Numbered from the stretch's first letter, positions 1 through 9,436 are shown. The stretch is DNA of 64,000 nucleotides from Burkholderiaceae bacterium (GCA_018261955.1 JAGTRK010000003.1:1-64000), one strand, 5' to 3'. Numbers and translations: made by a program. Notes: a model not told the origin generated them from the sequence alone.

Positions 1-1
1 A

Positions 2-2077
2 ACCAAAGACAACCAAATCTTGTTTGACTTGGCACCTGTGGTGACTGTGGGTACTGCCAATCCAGTGACGATTGATGGCACTGCGGGCACCATTGGTGGT
101 TTGACCAATAAAACATGGGATCCAGCCGCCATCACCAGTGGACAAGCGGCAACCGAAGACCAGTTGAAATTGGCGAGCACAGCCTTGACCGATACGGGCA
201 TCAACATCGCGGCGGACAATGGTTCACCAGACACAGTCAAACTTGGCGAAACCGTGACTTACACCAGTGGTGACAAAAACATCGTGACCACGGTGAGCGA
301 CAATCAGATTGACTACAAACTGGCACCAGTGGTGACGGTGGGCACCGCCAATCCAATCACCATCAATGGCAACACAGGTGTGATCGGTGGCTTGACCAAC
401 ACCACTTGGAACCCAACTTCAGTTGTGAGTGGCCAAGCAGCGACAGAGGATCAATTGTTGCAAGCGACGAATAGTTTGACTGCAACGGGCATCAACATCA
501 CAGCCCAAGGCGGTACGGCAGACAACGTCAAACTGGGTGAAACCGTGGACTACTCAAACACCGATAACAACATCGTGGTGAGCAAAGGCGCAGACAACCA
601 AGTCTTGTTTAACTTGGCACCCGTGGTCACTGTGGGTACCACCAACCCAGTGGTGGTGGATGGCAATACAGGTAGTTTGACGGTCGGTTCAGTGACCAAC
701 CCAATCACCATCAGCAGCACAACAGGCACCATCAATGGTTTGGACAACATCACTTGGAATCCAGCAGCCATCACCAGTGGACAAGCGGCAACCGAAGACC
801 AGTTGAAATTGGCGAGTGCGGCGGCTAAAACCACTGTGACTGCTGGTGATAATATTGTGGTGACGCCAACTTCAAATACTGATGGCAGCACCACTTATCA
901 AGTGGCCACTGCTAAGAATGTAAGCTTTGATTCAGTCAAAGTGGGCAGTGTGAGCATTGACAGCACCAAAGTCGATGCAGCAGGCAATACCATCATCTCT
1001 GGTGTGGGTGCAGGCGCGGTCTCTGCGACCTCAACCGATGCCATCAATGGCAGTCAGTTGTATAACTTGGGTACAGGGGTACAAAACATCATCGGTGGTA
1101 CCACCACTTATGATCCAATCACCGGTACTTATGTCAACAACAACATTGGTGGTACGGGTAAGGGCAATATCAATGATGCGATTGCATCAGTGGGTGATGC
1201 GGCGACTAAAGCCAAAACCACTGTGACTGCTGGCAGCAATGTTGTGGTTACCCCAAGCCTCAATGCTGATGGTAGCAACAATTACGAAGTCGCCGTGGCC
1301 AATGATTTGAATGTCAACAGTGTGACCTCAAATGCGGTGACAGTAGGCAGTGTCGGCATTGATAAAAACAATGCCGATGCCGCAGGCAATACCATCATCA
1401 GCGGGGTGGGTGCAGGTGCAATCTCTGCCACCAGTACCGATGCGGTCAATGGCAGCCAGTTGTATGCAACCAATCAACAAGTGACTCAAAACACCACTGA
1501 TATTACCAATATCAGTACCGCATTGGATAAAGGAATGAGTTTCAGTGCTGACAGTGGCACCGCGGTGAGCCGTAAGTTGGGTGATACCGTGGCAATTACG
1601 GGTGATGGCAATATCACTACCACCACCACTGCGAATGGGGTTCAACTTAAACTCTCTGATAATCTCAATGTCGATAACGTCACCGTGAACCAAAACTTCT
1701 CAGTGGCTGAAGGTGCGACTGTGAATATGGGTGGTAATGTGATTCAAAACGTCGCTCCAGGGGTCAATGGTACTGATGCAGTGAATGTCAATCAGTTGAA
1801 TAATGTGACGGGCAATTTGAGCAACCGCATCACGAATGTTGGACATATTGCCAATGCGGGTGTTGCACAAGCCATTGCGACGGCTGGTTTACCGCAGGCG
1901 TATTTACCTGGTAAAAACATGATGGCTGTGGCAGGCGGTACTTATCAAGGTGAAACAGGTTATGCCGTCGGTTTCTCAACCATCTCAGATAATGGAAAGT
2001 GGATTATCAAGGCGACGGGTAGTGGCAATTCACGTGGTAAATACGGTGCATCTATCGGCGCTGGTTATCAATGGTAA
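2..2077 (+). CDS. Trimeric autotransporter adhesin (YadA-like), C-terminal part
   Basis: The reading frame is open from the left edge, so the signal peptide and N-terminal head lie outside the window; 691 residues are visible. The body consists of YadA/Hia-type stalk and neck repeats. DAINGSQLY and DAVNGSQLY are typical head-insert/neck motifs and GTDAVNVNQLN is a late neck. After a short coiled coil (NQLNNVTGNLSNRI) comes a membrane anchor of about 70 residues starting near NAGVAQAIATAGLPQAY, with four predicted beta strands and a terminal Trp (GAGYQW), as expected for an outer-membrane beta barrel formed by three chains. Known members are surface-exposed adhesins secreted by type V transport. 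The class call is firm; the ligand cannot be told. Confidence 0.93.
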   Translation, partial: TKDNQILFDLAPVVTVGTANPVTIDGTAGTIGGLTNKTWDPAAITSGQAATEDQLKLASTALTDTGINIAADNGSPDTVKLGETVTYTSGDKNIVTTVSDNQIDYKLAPVVTVGTANPITINGNTGVIGGLTNTTWNPTSVVSGQAATEDQLLQATNSLTATGINITAQGGTADNVKLGETVDYSNTDNNIVVSKGADNQVLFNLAPVVTVGTTNPVVVDGNTGSLTVGSVTNPITISSTTGTINGLDNITWNPAAITSGQAATEDQLKLASAAAKTTVTAGDNIVVTPTSNTDGSTTYQVATAKNVSFDSVKVGSVSIDSTKVDAAGNTIISGVGAGAVSATSTDAINGSQLYNLGTGVQNIIGGTTTYDPITGTYVNNNIGGTGKGNINDAIASVGDAATKAKTTVTAGSNVVVTPSLNADGSNNYEVAVANDLNVNSVTSNAVTVGSVGIDKNNADAAGNTIISGVGAGAISATSTDAVNGSQLYATNQQVTQNTTDITNISTALDKGMSFSADSGTAVSRKLGDTVAITGDGNITTTTTANGVQLKLSDNLNVDNVTVNQNFSVAEGATVNMGGNVIQNVAPGVNGTDAVNVNQLNNVTGNLSNRITNVGHIANAGVAQAIATAGLPQAYLPGKNMMAVAGGTYQGETGYAVGFSTISDNGKWIIKATGSGNSRGKYGASIGAGYQW
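29..823 (+). repeat. Three long tandem repeats in the adhesin passenger
   Basis: The motif LAPVVTVGT-NP recurs at nucleotides 29, 320 and 614, giving a period of 291-294 bases (97-98 residues). Each unit carries a variant of GQAATEDQL and the first two share GINI and VKLGETV. The third unit has an extra TVGSVTNPI segment. Such in-frame repeats in adhesin stalks vary in number by recombination. Confidence 0.8.
827..1464 (+). repeat. Second repeat type, two copies, in the adhesin
   Basis: A second unit begins with KTTVTAG at 827 and again at 1214 (period 387 bases). Both copies contain VTP, the string GNTIISGVGAGA and end in the neck motif D-A-(I/V)-NGSQLY. They are diverged at many positions, so the duplication is not recent. 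Confidence 0.7.
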
Positions 2078-2087
2078 TGTGTGATTT

Positions 2088-2119
2088 CAGACGGCCTGAT
2101 GAGTTCATCGGGCTGTTTG
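2088..2119 (+). terminator. Long hairpin after the adhesin gene
   Basis: CAGACGGCCTGATGA (2088-2102) pairs along its full 15 bases with TCATCGGGCTGTTTG (2105-2119), with three G-T wobbles. It lies 10 bases after the adhesin stop. No T tract follows, so it may be a weak or factor-assisted terminator or an RNA-stabilising hairpin. Confidence 0.5.
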
Positions 2120-2145
2120 AGAAAAAAACATAAAAGGAATCAATA

Positions 2146-2840
2146 ATGAACTTTCAAATGAATAAAAAAATCGTTGCATTGGCTGCTGTTGCGGCTGTAT
2201 TGGCAGGCTGTGCAGGCACTCAAGTGTCCAGTGAGGGTACTACGGAACAACCTGTGTGGCCAAAGTGGGATGCAGTCACCTTTAATAATGAAAAAGGTAC
2301 TTTCCCTGATTTACAAAGCTTGTCTCAAGTGCGCACAGGGATGACCAAAGACCAGTTGTATTATTTGTTGGGTCGTCCACAGTACAACGATGGTTGGCGA
2401 CCCGTTGAGTGGAATTATTTGTTCCATTTCCATACCCCTGGACAAGGCACGAATGATGTGACGACTTGGGTGCAGATGCTTTGTTTGCATTTGACCGAGG
2501 TGGTTTGTCTGACCTAAATCCTAAGGGCAAGTATGATTTGGATAACTTGGCCACACAACTGAAACAGTTTGATCAATTGAATTCGGTCAAAATCACAGGT
2601 CATACCGATTACTTGGGTTCTGATGCATATAATTTGCGCTTGTCAGAACAACGTGCACAAACTGTGCGTCAATATCTGTTCAGCAAAGGCTTACCTGTCA
2701 GTAAAATGATGGCTGTTGGCATGGGTGAGTCTCAACCTGTAAAACAATGTGCAAACACAGGCAATCGCTCAGCCTTGATTGCCTGTCTGCAACCGAACCG
2801 TCGTGTAGAAGTTGAAGTTGATGGTTCGGGAAAAGAGTAA
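2146..2840 (+). pseudogene. Frame-broken lipoprotein: BamE-like domain plus OmpA-like domain
   Basis: The first part (2146-2517) starts at an ATG behind AAAAGGAAT, has a lipoprotein signal with lipobox LAGC, and a BamE/SmpA-like segment (VRTGMTKDQLYYLLGRP...WNYLFHF). After NDVTT the frame runs into an unrelated 17-residue tail. The next frame, open from about 2466 to 2840, encodes a complete OmpA-like peptidoglycan-binding domain (ADALFAFDRGGL, GHTDYLGSDAYNLRLSEQRA, NRRVEVEV) with no good start codon of its own. In related proteins, as I recall them, the BamE part continues for some tens of residues before the OmpA domain, so this looks like an internal deletion that also shifted the frame. 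A sequencing error alone would not restore the missing piece. The N-terminal part could still make a truncated lipoprotein. Confidence 0.7.
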
Positions 2841-2842
2841 TT

Positions 2843-3119
2843 ATGGATACTCAACCCAATTGAAAATTCATCGTATTGGTTGTTGCTGTTTTGTTGTGAG
2901 TTGCTTTACGGTACTCGCACGGCAAAGGATGGTATTCTAAATCAATCTGGTATATAGACCAAGTGGACTTCAGTTGCTTTTAATGTGAATGGTAGTGTGC
3001 GGTATGGACAAAGATTAGTTATTTGTTTGGTCACGCACATTACGAAGGGGTTTGGCATCACACTGAGTGAAACCGTCTATTGCATTTTGATATTTCAGGT
3101 CAAGGTATATTAGTAATGT
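2843..3119 (+). pseudogene. Decayed small membrane-protein reading frame
   Basis: One frame from the ATG at 2843 reads MDTQPN, stop, KFIVLVVAVLL, stop, VALRYSHGKGWYSKSIWYID and so on to GQGILVM at 3119, with five internal stops (three TGA, one TAA, one TAG). It keeps a protein-like composition: a hydrophobic segment near the N-terminus, then an aromatic-rich stretch. I do not recognise the family. It begins 2 bases after the lipoprotein remnant, so both may be relics of one operon. The alternative is chance in AT-rich DNA. Confidence 0.35.
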
Positions 3120-3270
3120 GACTGCTTATCAATTAAGGTCGTTTTTGATAAGGATATCTACGCCCGTGGTTTTTTTATTTTATTGGCGTTCGGTGGATTT
3201 TAGAGATGGGGTTTGTTCTTTGGTGGTTAAATAGTGGGTATTAATTTTATAAAAGTTATTGGCATCGACA
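3120..3270. other. AT-rich spacer without recognised content
   Basis: Apart from T-rich runs I see no open frame, hairpin or repeat of note between the decayed frame and the next small gene. There is no clear ribosome binding site for the gene that follows. Confidence 0.4.
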
Positions 3271-3537
3271 ATGAAAAAAAAATCTATATTGTTTAGTTTT
3301 GATGAATTGATTGAGATATGGTCTGGTCTTGATGCGGTGGTGAGTAATGCACACCTCATGATAAAAGCTAATGTAGATAAAGAATCTTATTTACATTCTT
3401 TGCGTGTTTGTTATAGTGCTTCGAATAAAGTTCAAAGAGCAATCAGCAAGTTACGTGATGAAGGTGCCAAATCAAATGAAAACTCGACGGGTGAGGTATC
3501 AGATAGTCAGTCCGGTTTTAAAATTATCAATAATTGA
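3271..3537 (+). CDS. Small hypothetical protein, 88 residues
   Basis: I do not recognise it. The likely start is the ATG at 3271 (MKKKSILFSFDELIEIW); a TTG 12 bases upstream is the only longer option. The product is soluble-looking, helical and basic in the middle (VCYSASNKVQRAISKLRDEG), with a polar Ser-rich tail. No signal peptide or membrane segment is visible. The gene is much richer in AT than the lpxK-adk block after it and stands alone, followed by a strong terminator. Its position in a decayed region suggests an accessory or transferred origin. Confidence 0.5.
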   Translation: MKKKSILFSFDELIEIWSGLDAVVSNAHLMIKANVDKESYLHSLRVCYSASNKVQRAISKLRDEGAKSNENSTGEVSDSQSGFKIINN

Positions 3538-3586
3538 TTTGAGAATTTTATAGAATTATAGATTGCTATTGTCATTGACAAGAGTG

Positions 3587-3626
3587 AAACCCCGCTTGAC
3601 TCGTATCTGGTCAAGTGGGGTTTTTT
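3587..3626 (+). terminator. Rho-independent terminator after the small orphan
   Basis: AAACCCCGCTTGAC (3587-3600) and GTCAAGTGGGGTTTTTT form an 11-14 bp stem with one wobble and a 9-base loop, ending in a run of six T. Confidence 0.85.
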
Positions 3627-3774
3627 ATGAAAGTTGTTGGTCTGGTTTGCTAATGTATTTAATATCAATTTTTTCAACCATCATTGATTTATAGGCAGTT
3701 GTTGTCTTGCTTCAATAAACCGTGTTGGCATGATAGAATGCACACACAATCGAACCACAGCAGATATTTTATTC

Positions 3775-4896
3775 ATGAGCGCGCACGACTCGCCCCAATC
3801 TTTAACTCAAAAAGCCCATCGGCATGCCAAATGGCTGGCTGTTTGGCAGTCACGTGGGGCTTTGGCGCGGACACTGTATCCGTTGTCATGGTTGTTTGAA
3901 AAAATCGTGCGTGTGCGCCGCGCGGCGTTTTTGCGTCATTGGTGCGCGCAATATCGCATGCCAATTCCCGTGGTGGTGGTCGGCGGGATTATGGTCGGTG
4001 GTGTGGGCAAAACACCGATTGTCGCGCGACTGGTGCAGGATTTACGCGAGGCAGGGTTTCACCCAGTGATTGTTTCACGCGGCTACGGTGGCGCGAACGC
4101 GGCGAACCATCGCATGGAAGCGACCCGTGTGATCGAGAATAGTTTGGCGAGCGAGGTCGGTGATGAGCCTTTGCAACTGGCGATGAATACAGGTGTGCCT
4201 GTGTGGGTGGGACAAGACCGCGTGGCGGTTGCGCGCGCGGTATGTGTCGCGCATCCCGAATGCGATGTTATCGTGAGTGATGATGGTTTGCAGCATTACC
4301 ATTTGTATCGCGATATTGAATTGGTGGTGATGGACGAGCGCGGCGTGGGCAATGGTTGGTGTTTACCTGCAGGGCCACTGCGTGAGCCGCCTGCGCGTTT
4401 GAACTCGGTGTTTGCAATTGTGCAACATTCCCGTGGGATTGCGCAAAATGCGCGTGCGTTTGCATGGATGCCTGAGCCCTTGAATACGCCTCAGTTTGCG
4501 GTCAACAGTACTTTGGGCGATGCGTATGCTTTACTTGACCGTCATCAACGTCAACCATTACATGCATTTGTTGGGCAAAAAGTGTTGCGTTGCGCAGGGA
4601 TTGCCCGTCCGCAGGTGTTTTTTGAGATGTTGGCAGGTGAGGGGATTGCTGGGGAAACATTGGCTTTGCCTGACCATGCGCCATTTGATGAGTCTTTGGC
4701 GCAATCTTTAAGCGCGATGGATTTTGATGTATTGCTGTTGACTGAAAAAGACGCGGTGAAGTGCTTGCCGTGGGTGAATTCGCATTCAGAGTTGGCGCGA
4801 AGAATTTGGGTGGTTCCGTTGGTGGTTGCACCCAATGTCGATTGGACTGATTTATCACAACAGATTGTGGCGCGTTTGCGTACAATTGGGGATTGA
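3775..4896 (+). CDS. lpxK: Tetraacyldisaccharide 4'-kinase LpxK
   Basis: LpxK phosphorylates the 4' position of the lipid A disaccharide precursor at the inner membrane using ATP. The 373-residue protein has the family P-loop GGIMVGGVGKTP near residue 75, then SRGYGG, the conserved VGDEPLQLA, DDGLQHYHLYRDIELVVMD and LPAGPLREPP. The start was set at the ATG of MSAHDSPQ because an upstream in-frame ATG at 3730 would add a tail not seen in the family; neither has a good Shine-Dalgarno sequence. It heads the lpxK-Trm112-kdsB-adk block common in betaproteobacteria. Confidence 0.93.
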   Translation: MSAHDSPQSLTQKAHRHAKWLAVWQSRGALARTLYPLSWLFEKIVRVRRAAFLRHWCAQYRMPIPVVVVGGIMVGGVGKTPIVARLVQDLREAGFHPVIVSRGYGGANAANHRMEATRVIENSLASEVGDEPLQLAMNTGVPVWVGQDRVAVARAVCVAHPECDVIVSDDGLQHYHLYRDIELVVMDERGVGNGWCLPAGPLREPPARLNSVFAIVQHSRGIAQNARAFAWMPEPLNTPQFAVNSTLGDAYALLDRHQRQPLHAFVGQKVLRCAGIARPQVFFEMLAGEGIAGETLALPDHAPFDESLAQSLSAMDFDVLLLTEKDAVKCLPWVNSHSELARRIWVVPLVVAPNVDWTDLSQQIVARLRTIGD

Positions 4897-4909
4897 AATT
4901 ATGAATGAT

Positions 4910-4939
4910 TTTGTAAGGTGGGCAGTCCCCACCCTACAA
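4910..4939. repeat. Short palindromic intergenic repeat (GGTGGG type)
   Basis: TTTGTAAGGTGGG is followed by a near inverted copy CCCACCCTACAAA, separated by a few bases. It sits between lpxK and the Trm112-like gene. A related GTAGGGTGGG...GCCCACC copy lies near 51746. Confidence 0.6.
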
Positions 4940-4956
4940 AGCACAGGAATATAACG

Positions 4957-5142
4957 ATGAACGAAAAATTATTAAAAGCCCTGCGTTGCCCGAAAACAGG
5001 CGGTGAGTTGGTGTTTCGCCCCGCGCAAGATGGACAACCCGAAGGCTTGTATTCAGAACAAGCGCATTTACTTTACCCCATTCGTGATGGGATTCCAATT
5101 TTATTGATTGAGCAAGCCATTGCGCTCGAAATCAAGTTATGA
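4957..5142 (+). CDS. Trm112-family small protein (YcaR-like)
   Basis: A 61-residue protein starting MNEKLLKALRCPKTGGELVF. Bacterial Trm112-like proteins of this size sit next to lpxK and kdsB in many proteobacteria; their exact role there is not settled. Only one Cys (in RCPKTGG) is present, so the four-Cys zinc site of some relatives is absent. The start has AGGAA 8 bases upstream. Its TGA overlaps the kdsB start in an ATGA junction, indicating translational coupling. Confidence 0.85.
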   Translation: MNEKLLKALRCPKTGGELVFRPAQDGQPEGLYSEQAHLLYPIRDGIPILLIEQAIALEIKL

Positions 5143-5918
5143 GCGAGTTTAAAGTCGTGATTCCTGCCCGCATGGGCAGCAGTCGTTTTTATGGCAAACC
5201 GCTCGTGCCGATTTTGGGGCGGGCGATGGTCTTGCGCGTGGTGGATCAGGCATTATCAGCAAATGCAGATGAGGTCATCGTTGCCACAGATCATGCGGAG
5301 ATTGCTCAGATCGTGAACGATGCGGGTTTCAGTGCACACATGACGGATGAATACCATCCGTCGGGCACAGACCGCATTGCTCAGGTTGCCATAGAACGTG
5401 ATTGGCCCGACGATGTGATTGTGGTCAATGTGCAGGGCGATGAGCCAGCGATTGCGCCCGAACTCATCCGCGCGGTGGCGCAGGCTTTGCACGATGATGC
5501 CGATTGTGTGATGGCGACTGCGGCACATCCTTTATACAGCACAGCGGATTTTTTCAATCCGAATATGGTGAAAGTGGTGCTTGATAATCAACAACGCGCG
5601 CTGTATTTCTCGCGCACGCCCATTCCTTATCCACGCGACTGGCTGCGAGCGCAAGGGGATGAACGACCTGAGCGATTGCCTGATGATTTACCTGCTTTAC
5701 GCCACATGGGGATTTATGCGTATCGGGTGGGCTTTCTCAAACGCTACGGCGCGCTACCCGTGAGTGCTTTGGAGCAGATTGAGAGTTTAGAGCAACTGCG
5801 CGTTTTGGCGCATGGTGAAAAAATCTCGGTCTATATCAGTCATCAGTCCGCCGCACCGGGGGTCGATACGCCTGAGGATGTGGCGATTGTTGAGCATTTT
5901 TTGCGCCCCCATCCATAA
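5139..5918 (+). CDS. kdsB: 3-deoxy-manno-octulosonate cytidylyltransferase (CMP-Kdo synthetase)
   Basis: KdsB activates Kdo with CTP for transfer to lipid A in the cytoplasm. The 259 residues contain the nucleotidyltransferase start VVIPARMGSSRFYGKPL, the DH-EI segment, VVNVQGDEPAI for metal and sugar binding, and the late segment HMGIYAYRVGFL. Length is normal. The gene overlaps the Trm112-like gene by 4 bases and belongs to the same lipopolysaccharide-core unit as lpxK. Confidence 0.95.
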   Translation: MSEFKVVIPARMGSSRFYGKPLVPILGRAMVLRVVDQALSANADEVIVATDHAEIAQIVNDAGFSAHMTDEYHPSGTDRIAQVAIERDWPDDVIVVNVQGDEPAIAPELIRAVAQALHDDADCVMATAAHPLYSTADFFNPNMVKVVLDNQQRALYFSRTPIPYPRDWLRAQGDERPERLPDDLPALRHMGIYAYRVGFLKRYGALPVSALEQIESLEQLRVLAHGEKISVYISHQSAAPGVDTPEDVAIVEHFLRPHP

Positions 5919-5998
5919 TCGTTTGCTTTCGCACATTTATCTGACTTGACCCTGTGCTCAGTCTGCGGTAAGGTTATGGGTTCATAATTTTATTTTAA

Positions 5999-6667
<669 letters not shown>

Positions 6668-6710
6668 TCCTCAATTGTTGGGGTTCGCAAACATTGCGCA
6701 CCGCCAACCT

Positions 6711-6737
6711 ACCCCAGTTTAGGCTGGGGTATTTTTT
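6711..6737 (+). terminator. Terminator after adk
   Basis: ACCCCAG, loop TTTAGG, CTGGGGT, then ATTTTTT: a 7-bp GC-rich stem with T run, 44 bases past the adk stop. Confidence 0.85.
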
Positions 6738-6781
6738 ATATGATGACGCCTTCGCTCATCGTAGTGACCCATCCCAAACAT

Positions 6782-7510
6782 ATGACTACAGACACACAAA
6801 ACCCAAAAGAATCCAATCTTGAGCAAAATCCGCACGGACACATCAAAAGTTTCGTGCGTCGATTGGGTCGATTTACCGATGCGCAAAGAAGTGCGTATGA
6901 AACCCTATTGCCGCAATTTGGCGTGGTGTATGAAAAGCAATTGAAAACTGCCGCCGACTGGGCGAGTGTTTTTGGGAACGAGAACCCCATCGTTTTAGAA
7001 ATCGGTTGCGGTATGGGCGAGACCACTGCGAAAATTGCCGCGCAAAATCCGCACATCAACTACATCGGCGTGGAAGTATTCACCTCTGGCGTGGGTGCCT
7101 TGCTCAAACGCATCACCGAGTATGGTTTGACCAATTTGCGTGTGATGCAACATGATGCGGTCGAAATCATCCGTGACATGATCGCGCACGGCACATTGGA
7201 CGGCATTCACATCTATTTTCCTGACCCGTGGCACAAAGCGCGTCACCACAAACGTCGCTTGATACAATCGCCATTCGTGTATGAATTGGCACTGCGCCTC
7301 AAACCGAATGCCTATATTCACTGCGCCACTGATTGGGAAAACTATGCCGAGCAAATGCTTGAAGTGCTCTCTGCCGAAGTCCTGTTGCACAACGCCAGCC
7401 CGACCCAAACCTATATTCCGCGACCAGAAACCCGTCCACTGACCAAATACGAAAACCGTGGCAATCGTTTGGGTCATGGGGTTTGGGATTTGATGTTTAC
7501 CCGAAAATAA
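6782..7510 (+). CDS. trmB: tRNA (guanine-46-N7)-methyltransferase
   Basis: TrmB methylates G46 of tRNA with S-adenosylmethionine. The 242 residues show the SAM motif VLEIGCGMGETT, YIGVEVFTSGVG, and the catalytic/tRNA region IYFPDPWHKARHHKRRL, then the C-terminal TKYENRGNRLGHGVWDL. Two ATGs at 6740 and 6743 lie within a few bases of the adk terminator and would leave almost no leader, so the start MTTDTQNP at 6782 is preferred; it lacks a clear Shine-Dalgarno sequence, so the exact start is uncertain. Confidence 0.93.
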   Translation: MTTDTQNPKESNLEQNPHGHIKSFVRRLGRFTDAQRSAYETLLPQFGVVYEKQLKTAADWASVFGNENPIVLEIGCGMGETTAKIAAQNPHINYIGVEVFTSGVGALLKRITEYGLTNLRVMQHDAVEIIRDMIAHGTLDGIHIYFPDPWHKARHHKRRLIQSPFVYELALRLKPNAYIHCATDWENYAEQMLEVLSAEVLLHNASPTQTYIPRPETRPLTKYENRGNRLGHGVWDLMFTRK

Positions 7511-7519
7511 TCGATTGTT

Positions 7520-7548
7520 GAGTTGCACTTGGGCGCAACTCATTTTTT
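7520..7548 (+). terminator. Terminator after trmB
   Basis: GAGTTGC (7520-7526) and GCAACTC (7535-7541) form a 7-bp stem, followed by ATTTTTT. Confidence 0.8.
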
Positions 7549-7645
7549 ATTGTGGTCTCATCCCACAAACCGACAGACATTTACCAGTCAATTCGCTACA
7601 ATACAATCCCATGAGGTATTAAACTTGCTCAAAGACAGGAAAGAC

Positions 7646-8470
7646 ATGCATACGCCCACTCGATTAGAAAAAAAATTAGCCCAAAACCGCACAGCGCAAC
7701 GTAAAAATTTAGTGACCTTCATCACCGCAGGCGATCCTGATTTGGCGACGAGCGAGGTCTTGATGCACACCTTGGTTGCCAGCGGGGTGGATGTGATTGA
7801 ACTGGGCGTGCCGTTTTCTGACCCGATGGCCGATGGCCCTGTGATTCAACGCGCGAGTGAGCGTGCCGTGGCGCAGGGCGTTGGGGTGCGCGATGTGTTG
7901 GCGTTGGTGAAAAAATTTCGTACGCGCAACACCGATACCCCCGTGGTGCTGATGGGCTATGCCAATCCGATTGAACACATGGGGCAGGATGCATTTATCC
8001 AAGAAGCAGTCGCGGTAGGGGTGGATGGTGTGCTGGTGGTGGATTATCCACCTGAGGAGTCCATTGAATTTGCGCAAAAATCCCGCGCGGCAGGATTGAA
8101 TGTGATTTACTTGGTCGCACCCACGACCACCACCGAGCGCATGCAAGCCACGGCGAAGGTCGCCAGCGGCTTTATTTACTATGTTTCGCTCAAAGGTGTG
8201 ACGGGCGCGGGCACATTGGATGTCAGCGATGTGAGCCAAAAAGTCGGCGTGTTGCGCCAGTACACCGATTTACCGATACACGTCGGTTTCGGGATTTCTG
8301 ATGCGACGAGCGCGCAAGCGGTGGCAAAAACCGCCGATGGCGTGGTCATCGGCAGCAAATTGATTACGATAATTGAATCGGCGGTGGCGAACGGTCGCGA
8401 CCCCAACATCGCTTTAAGCGCATGGTTAAGTGATATTCGCACCGCTTTGGATGAAATTTCCGCGGCTTAA
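7646..8470 (+). CDS. trpA: Tryptophan synthase alpha chain
   Basis: TrpA cleaves indole-3-glycerol phosphate to indole, which passes to TrpB. The 274-residue TIM barrel has the catalytic Glu in VIELGVPFSDPMADGPVIQ, the catalytic Asp in VLVVDYPPEE, and the phosphate site VGFGISDATSA and GVVIGSKLI. Start MHTPTRLEKK has AGGAAAG just upstream; the longer frame upstream is non-coding. In many betaproteobacteria trpF-trpB-trpA precede accD; here trpF and trpB are missing and trmB lies upstream, so TrpB must be encoded elsewhere. Confidence 0.95.
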   Translation: MHTPTRLEKKLAQNRTAQRKNLVTFITAGDPDLATSEVLMHTLVASGVDVIELGVPFSDPMADGPVIQRASERAVAQGVGVRDVLALVKKFRTRNTDTPVVLMGYANPIEHMGQDAFIQEAVAVGVDGVLVVDYPPEESIEFAQKSRAAGLNVIYLVAPTTTTERMQATAKVASGFIYYVSLKGVTGAGTLDVSDVSQKVGVLRQYTDLPIHVGFGISDATSAQAVAKTADGVVIGSKLITIIESAVANGRDPNIALSAWLSDIRTALDEISAA

Positions 8471-8566
8471 AAGACGATTTTTGCGAACGGTAGTGCGGTT
8501 AAAATCAATGGTTTTATACGTGCAAAGTCATTATAATGGCGCACCCAAATACGATGGAGCAAGATG

Positions 8567-9436
8567 ATGAGTTGGTTAGATAAAATTTTACCCCCACGGA
8601 TGCAGTCAACAGAAGTCAAAAAATCAGACATGCCCGATGGTTTGTGGATGAAATGTCCCTCGTGCGATGAAGTTTTATACAAATCTGATTTGGAGGCCAA
8701 TCAGTACGTTTGTCCCAAATGTGACCACCACCTGCGCGTCAAAGCGCGCGCGCGGATTGAGCAACTGTTGGATGCGGACAATCGCGTTGAACTGGCACAA
8801 GAGGTCAAGCCTGTTGACAGTTTGAAATTCAAAGACAGCCGCAAATACTCCGATCGTTTGACCGAAGCGGTCAAAAACACAGGCGAAACCGAAGCCCTGG
8901 TGGTGCAAGCGGGCACAATTTTTGAGCAGCCCGTGGTGATTGCGGCATTTGAATTTGACTTCATGGGCGGCTCAATGGGCTCGGTGGTCGGCGAGCGTTT
9001 TGTGCGCGGTGTGCGCCATGCGATTGAAACCAACTCTGCATTTATCAGTATCTCGGCTTCAGGCGGCGCGCGCATGCAGGAGGCCTTGTTGTCCTTGATG
9101 CAAATGGCGAAAACCACCGCAGCATTGACCCTGCTTGCTGAGAAAAAACTTCCCTACATTTCATTGCTGACCGACCCGACCATGGGCGGCGTGTCGGCGA
9201 GTTTTGCATTCATCGGTGATGTGGTGATTGCCGAGCCAAAAGCCCTGATTGGTTTTGCGGGGCCGCGTGTGATTGAACAAACTGTGCGCGAAACCCTGCC
9301 CGATGGATTTCAACGCTCAGAATTTTTACTCGAGCACGGCGCGATTGACATGATTGTGCATCGCAAAGACATGCGTGAAGAAATGGCGCGTCTGCTTACT
9401 TTACTGCGTAATCAGGCGGAAATTTCTGTCGCTTAA
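8567..9436 (+). CDS. accD: Acetyl-CoA carboxylase carboxyltransferase subunit beta
   Basis: AccD with AccA transfers CO2 from carboxybiotin to acetyl-CoA in fatty acid synthesis. The 289-residue protein has the N-terminal zinc ribbon (CPSC near residue 31 and CPKC 22 residues on), then the crotonase-like carboxyltransferase fold with [33 protein letters not shown] and [12 protein letters not shown]. Of two adjacent ATGs, the second (MSWLDK) is better spaced from GGAG and matches the usual start. A TATAAT lies at 8532-8537. It sits between trpA and folC, the standard betaproteobacterial order. Confidence 0.96.
   Translation: MSWLDKILPPRMQSTEVKKSDMPDGLWMKCPSCDEVLYKSDLEANQYVCPKCDHHLRVKARARIEQLLDADNRVELAQEVKPVDSLKFKDSRKYSDRLTEAVKNTGETEALVVQAGTIFEQPVVIAAFEFDFMGGSMGSVVGERFVRGVRHAIETNSAFISISASGGARMQEALLSLMQMAKTTAALTLLAEKKLPYISLLTDPTMGGVSASFAFIGDVVIAEPKALIGFAGPRVIEQTVRETLPDGFQRSEFLLEHGAIDMIVHRKDMREEMARLLTLLRNQAEISVA

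Noticed and set aside
2086-2095. TTCAGACGGC matches the reverse complement of the Neisseria DNA uptake core
   Set aside because: It is the only copy I noticed in 64 kb, whereas uptake sequences recur about every kilobase. It is part of a local hairpin and most likely chance.
2843-3119. Reading the in-frame TGA codons as Trp or selenocysteine
   Set aside because: TAA and TAG also interrupt the frame, and other genes in the window end normally with TGA (for example thiC and rarA).
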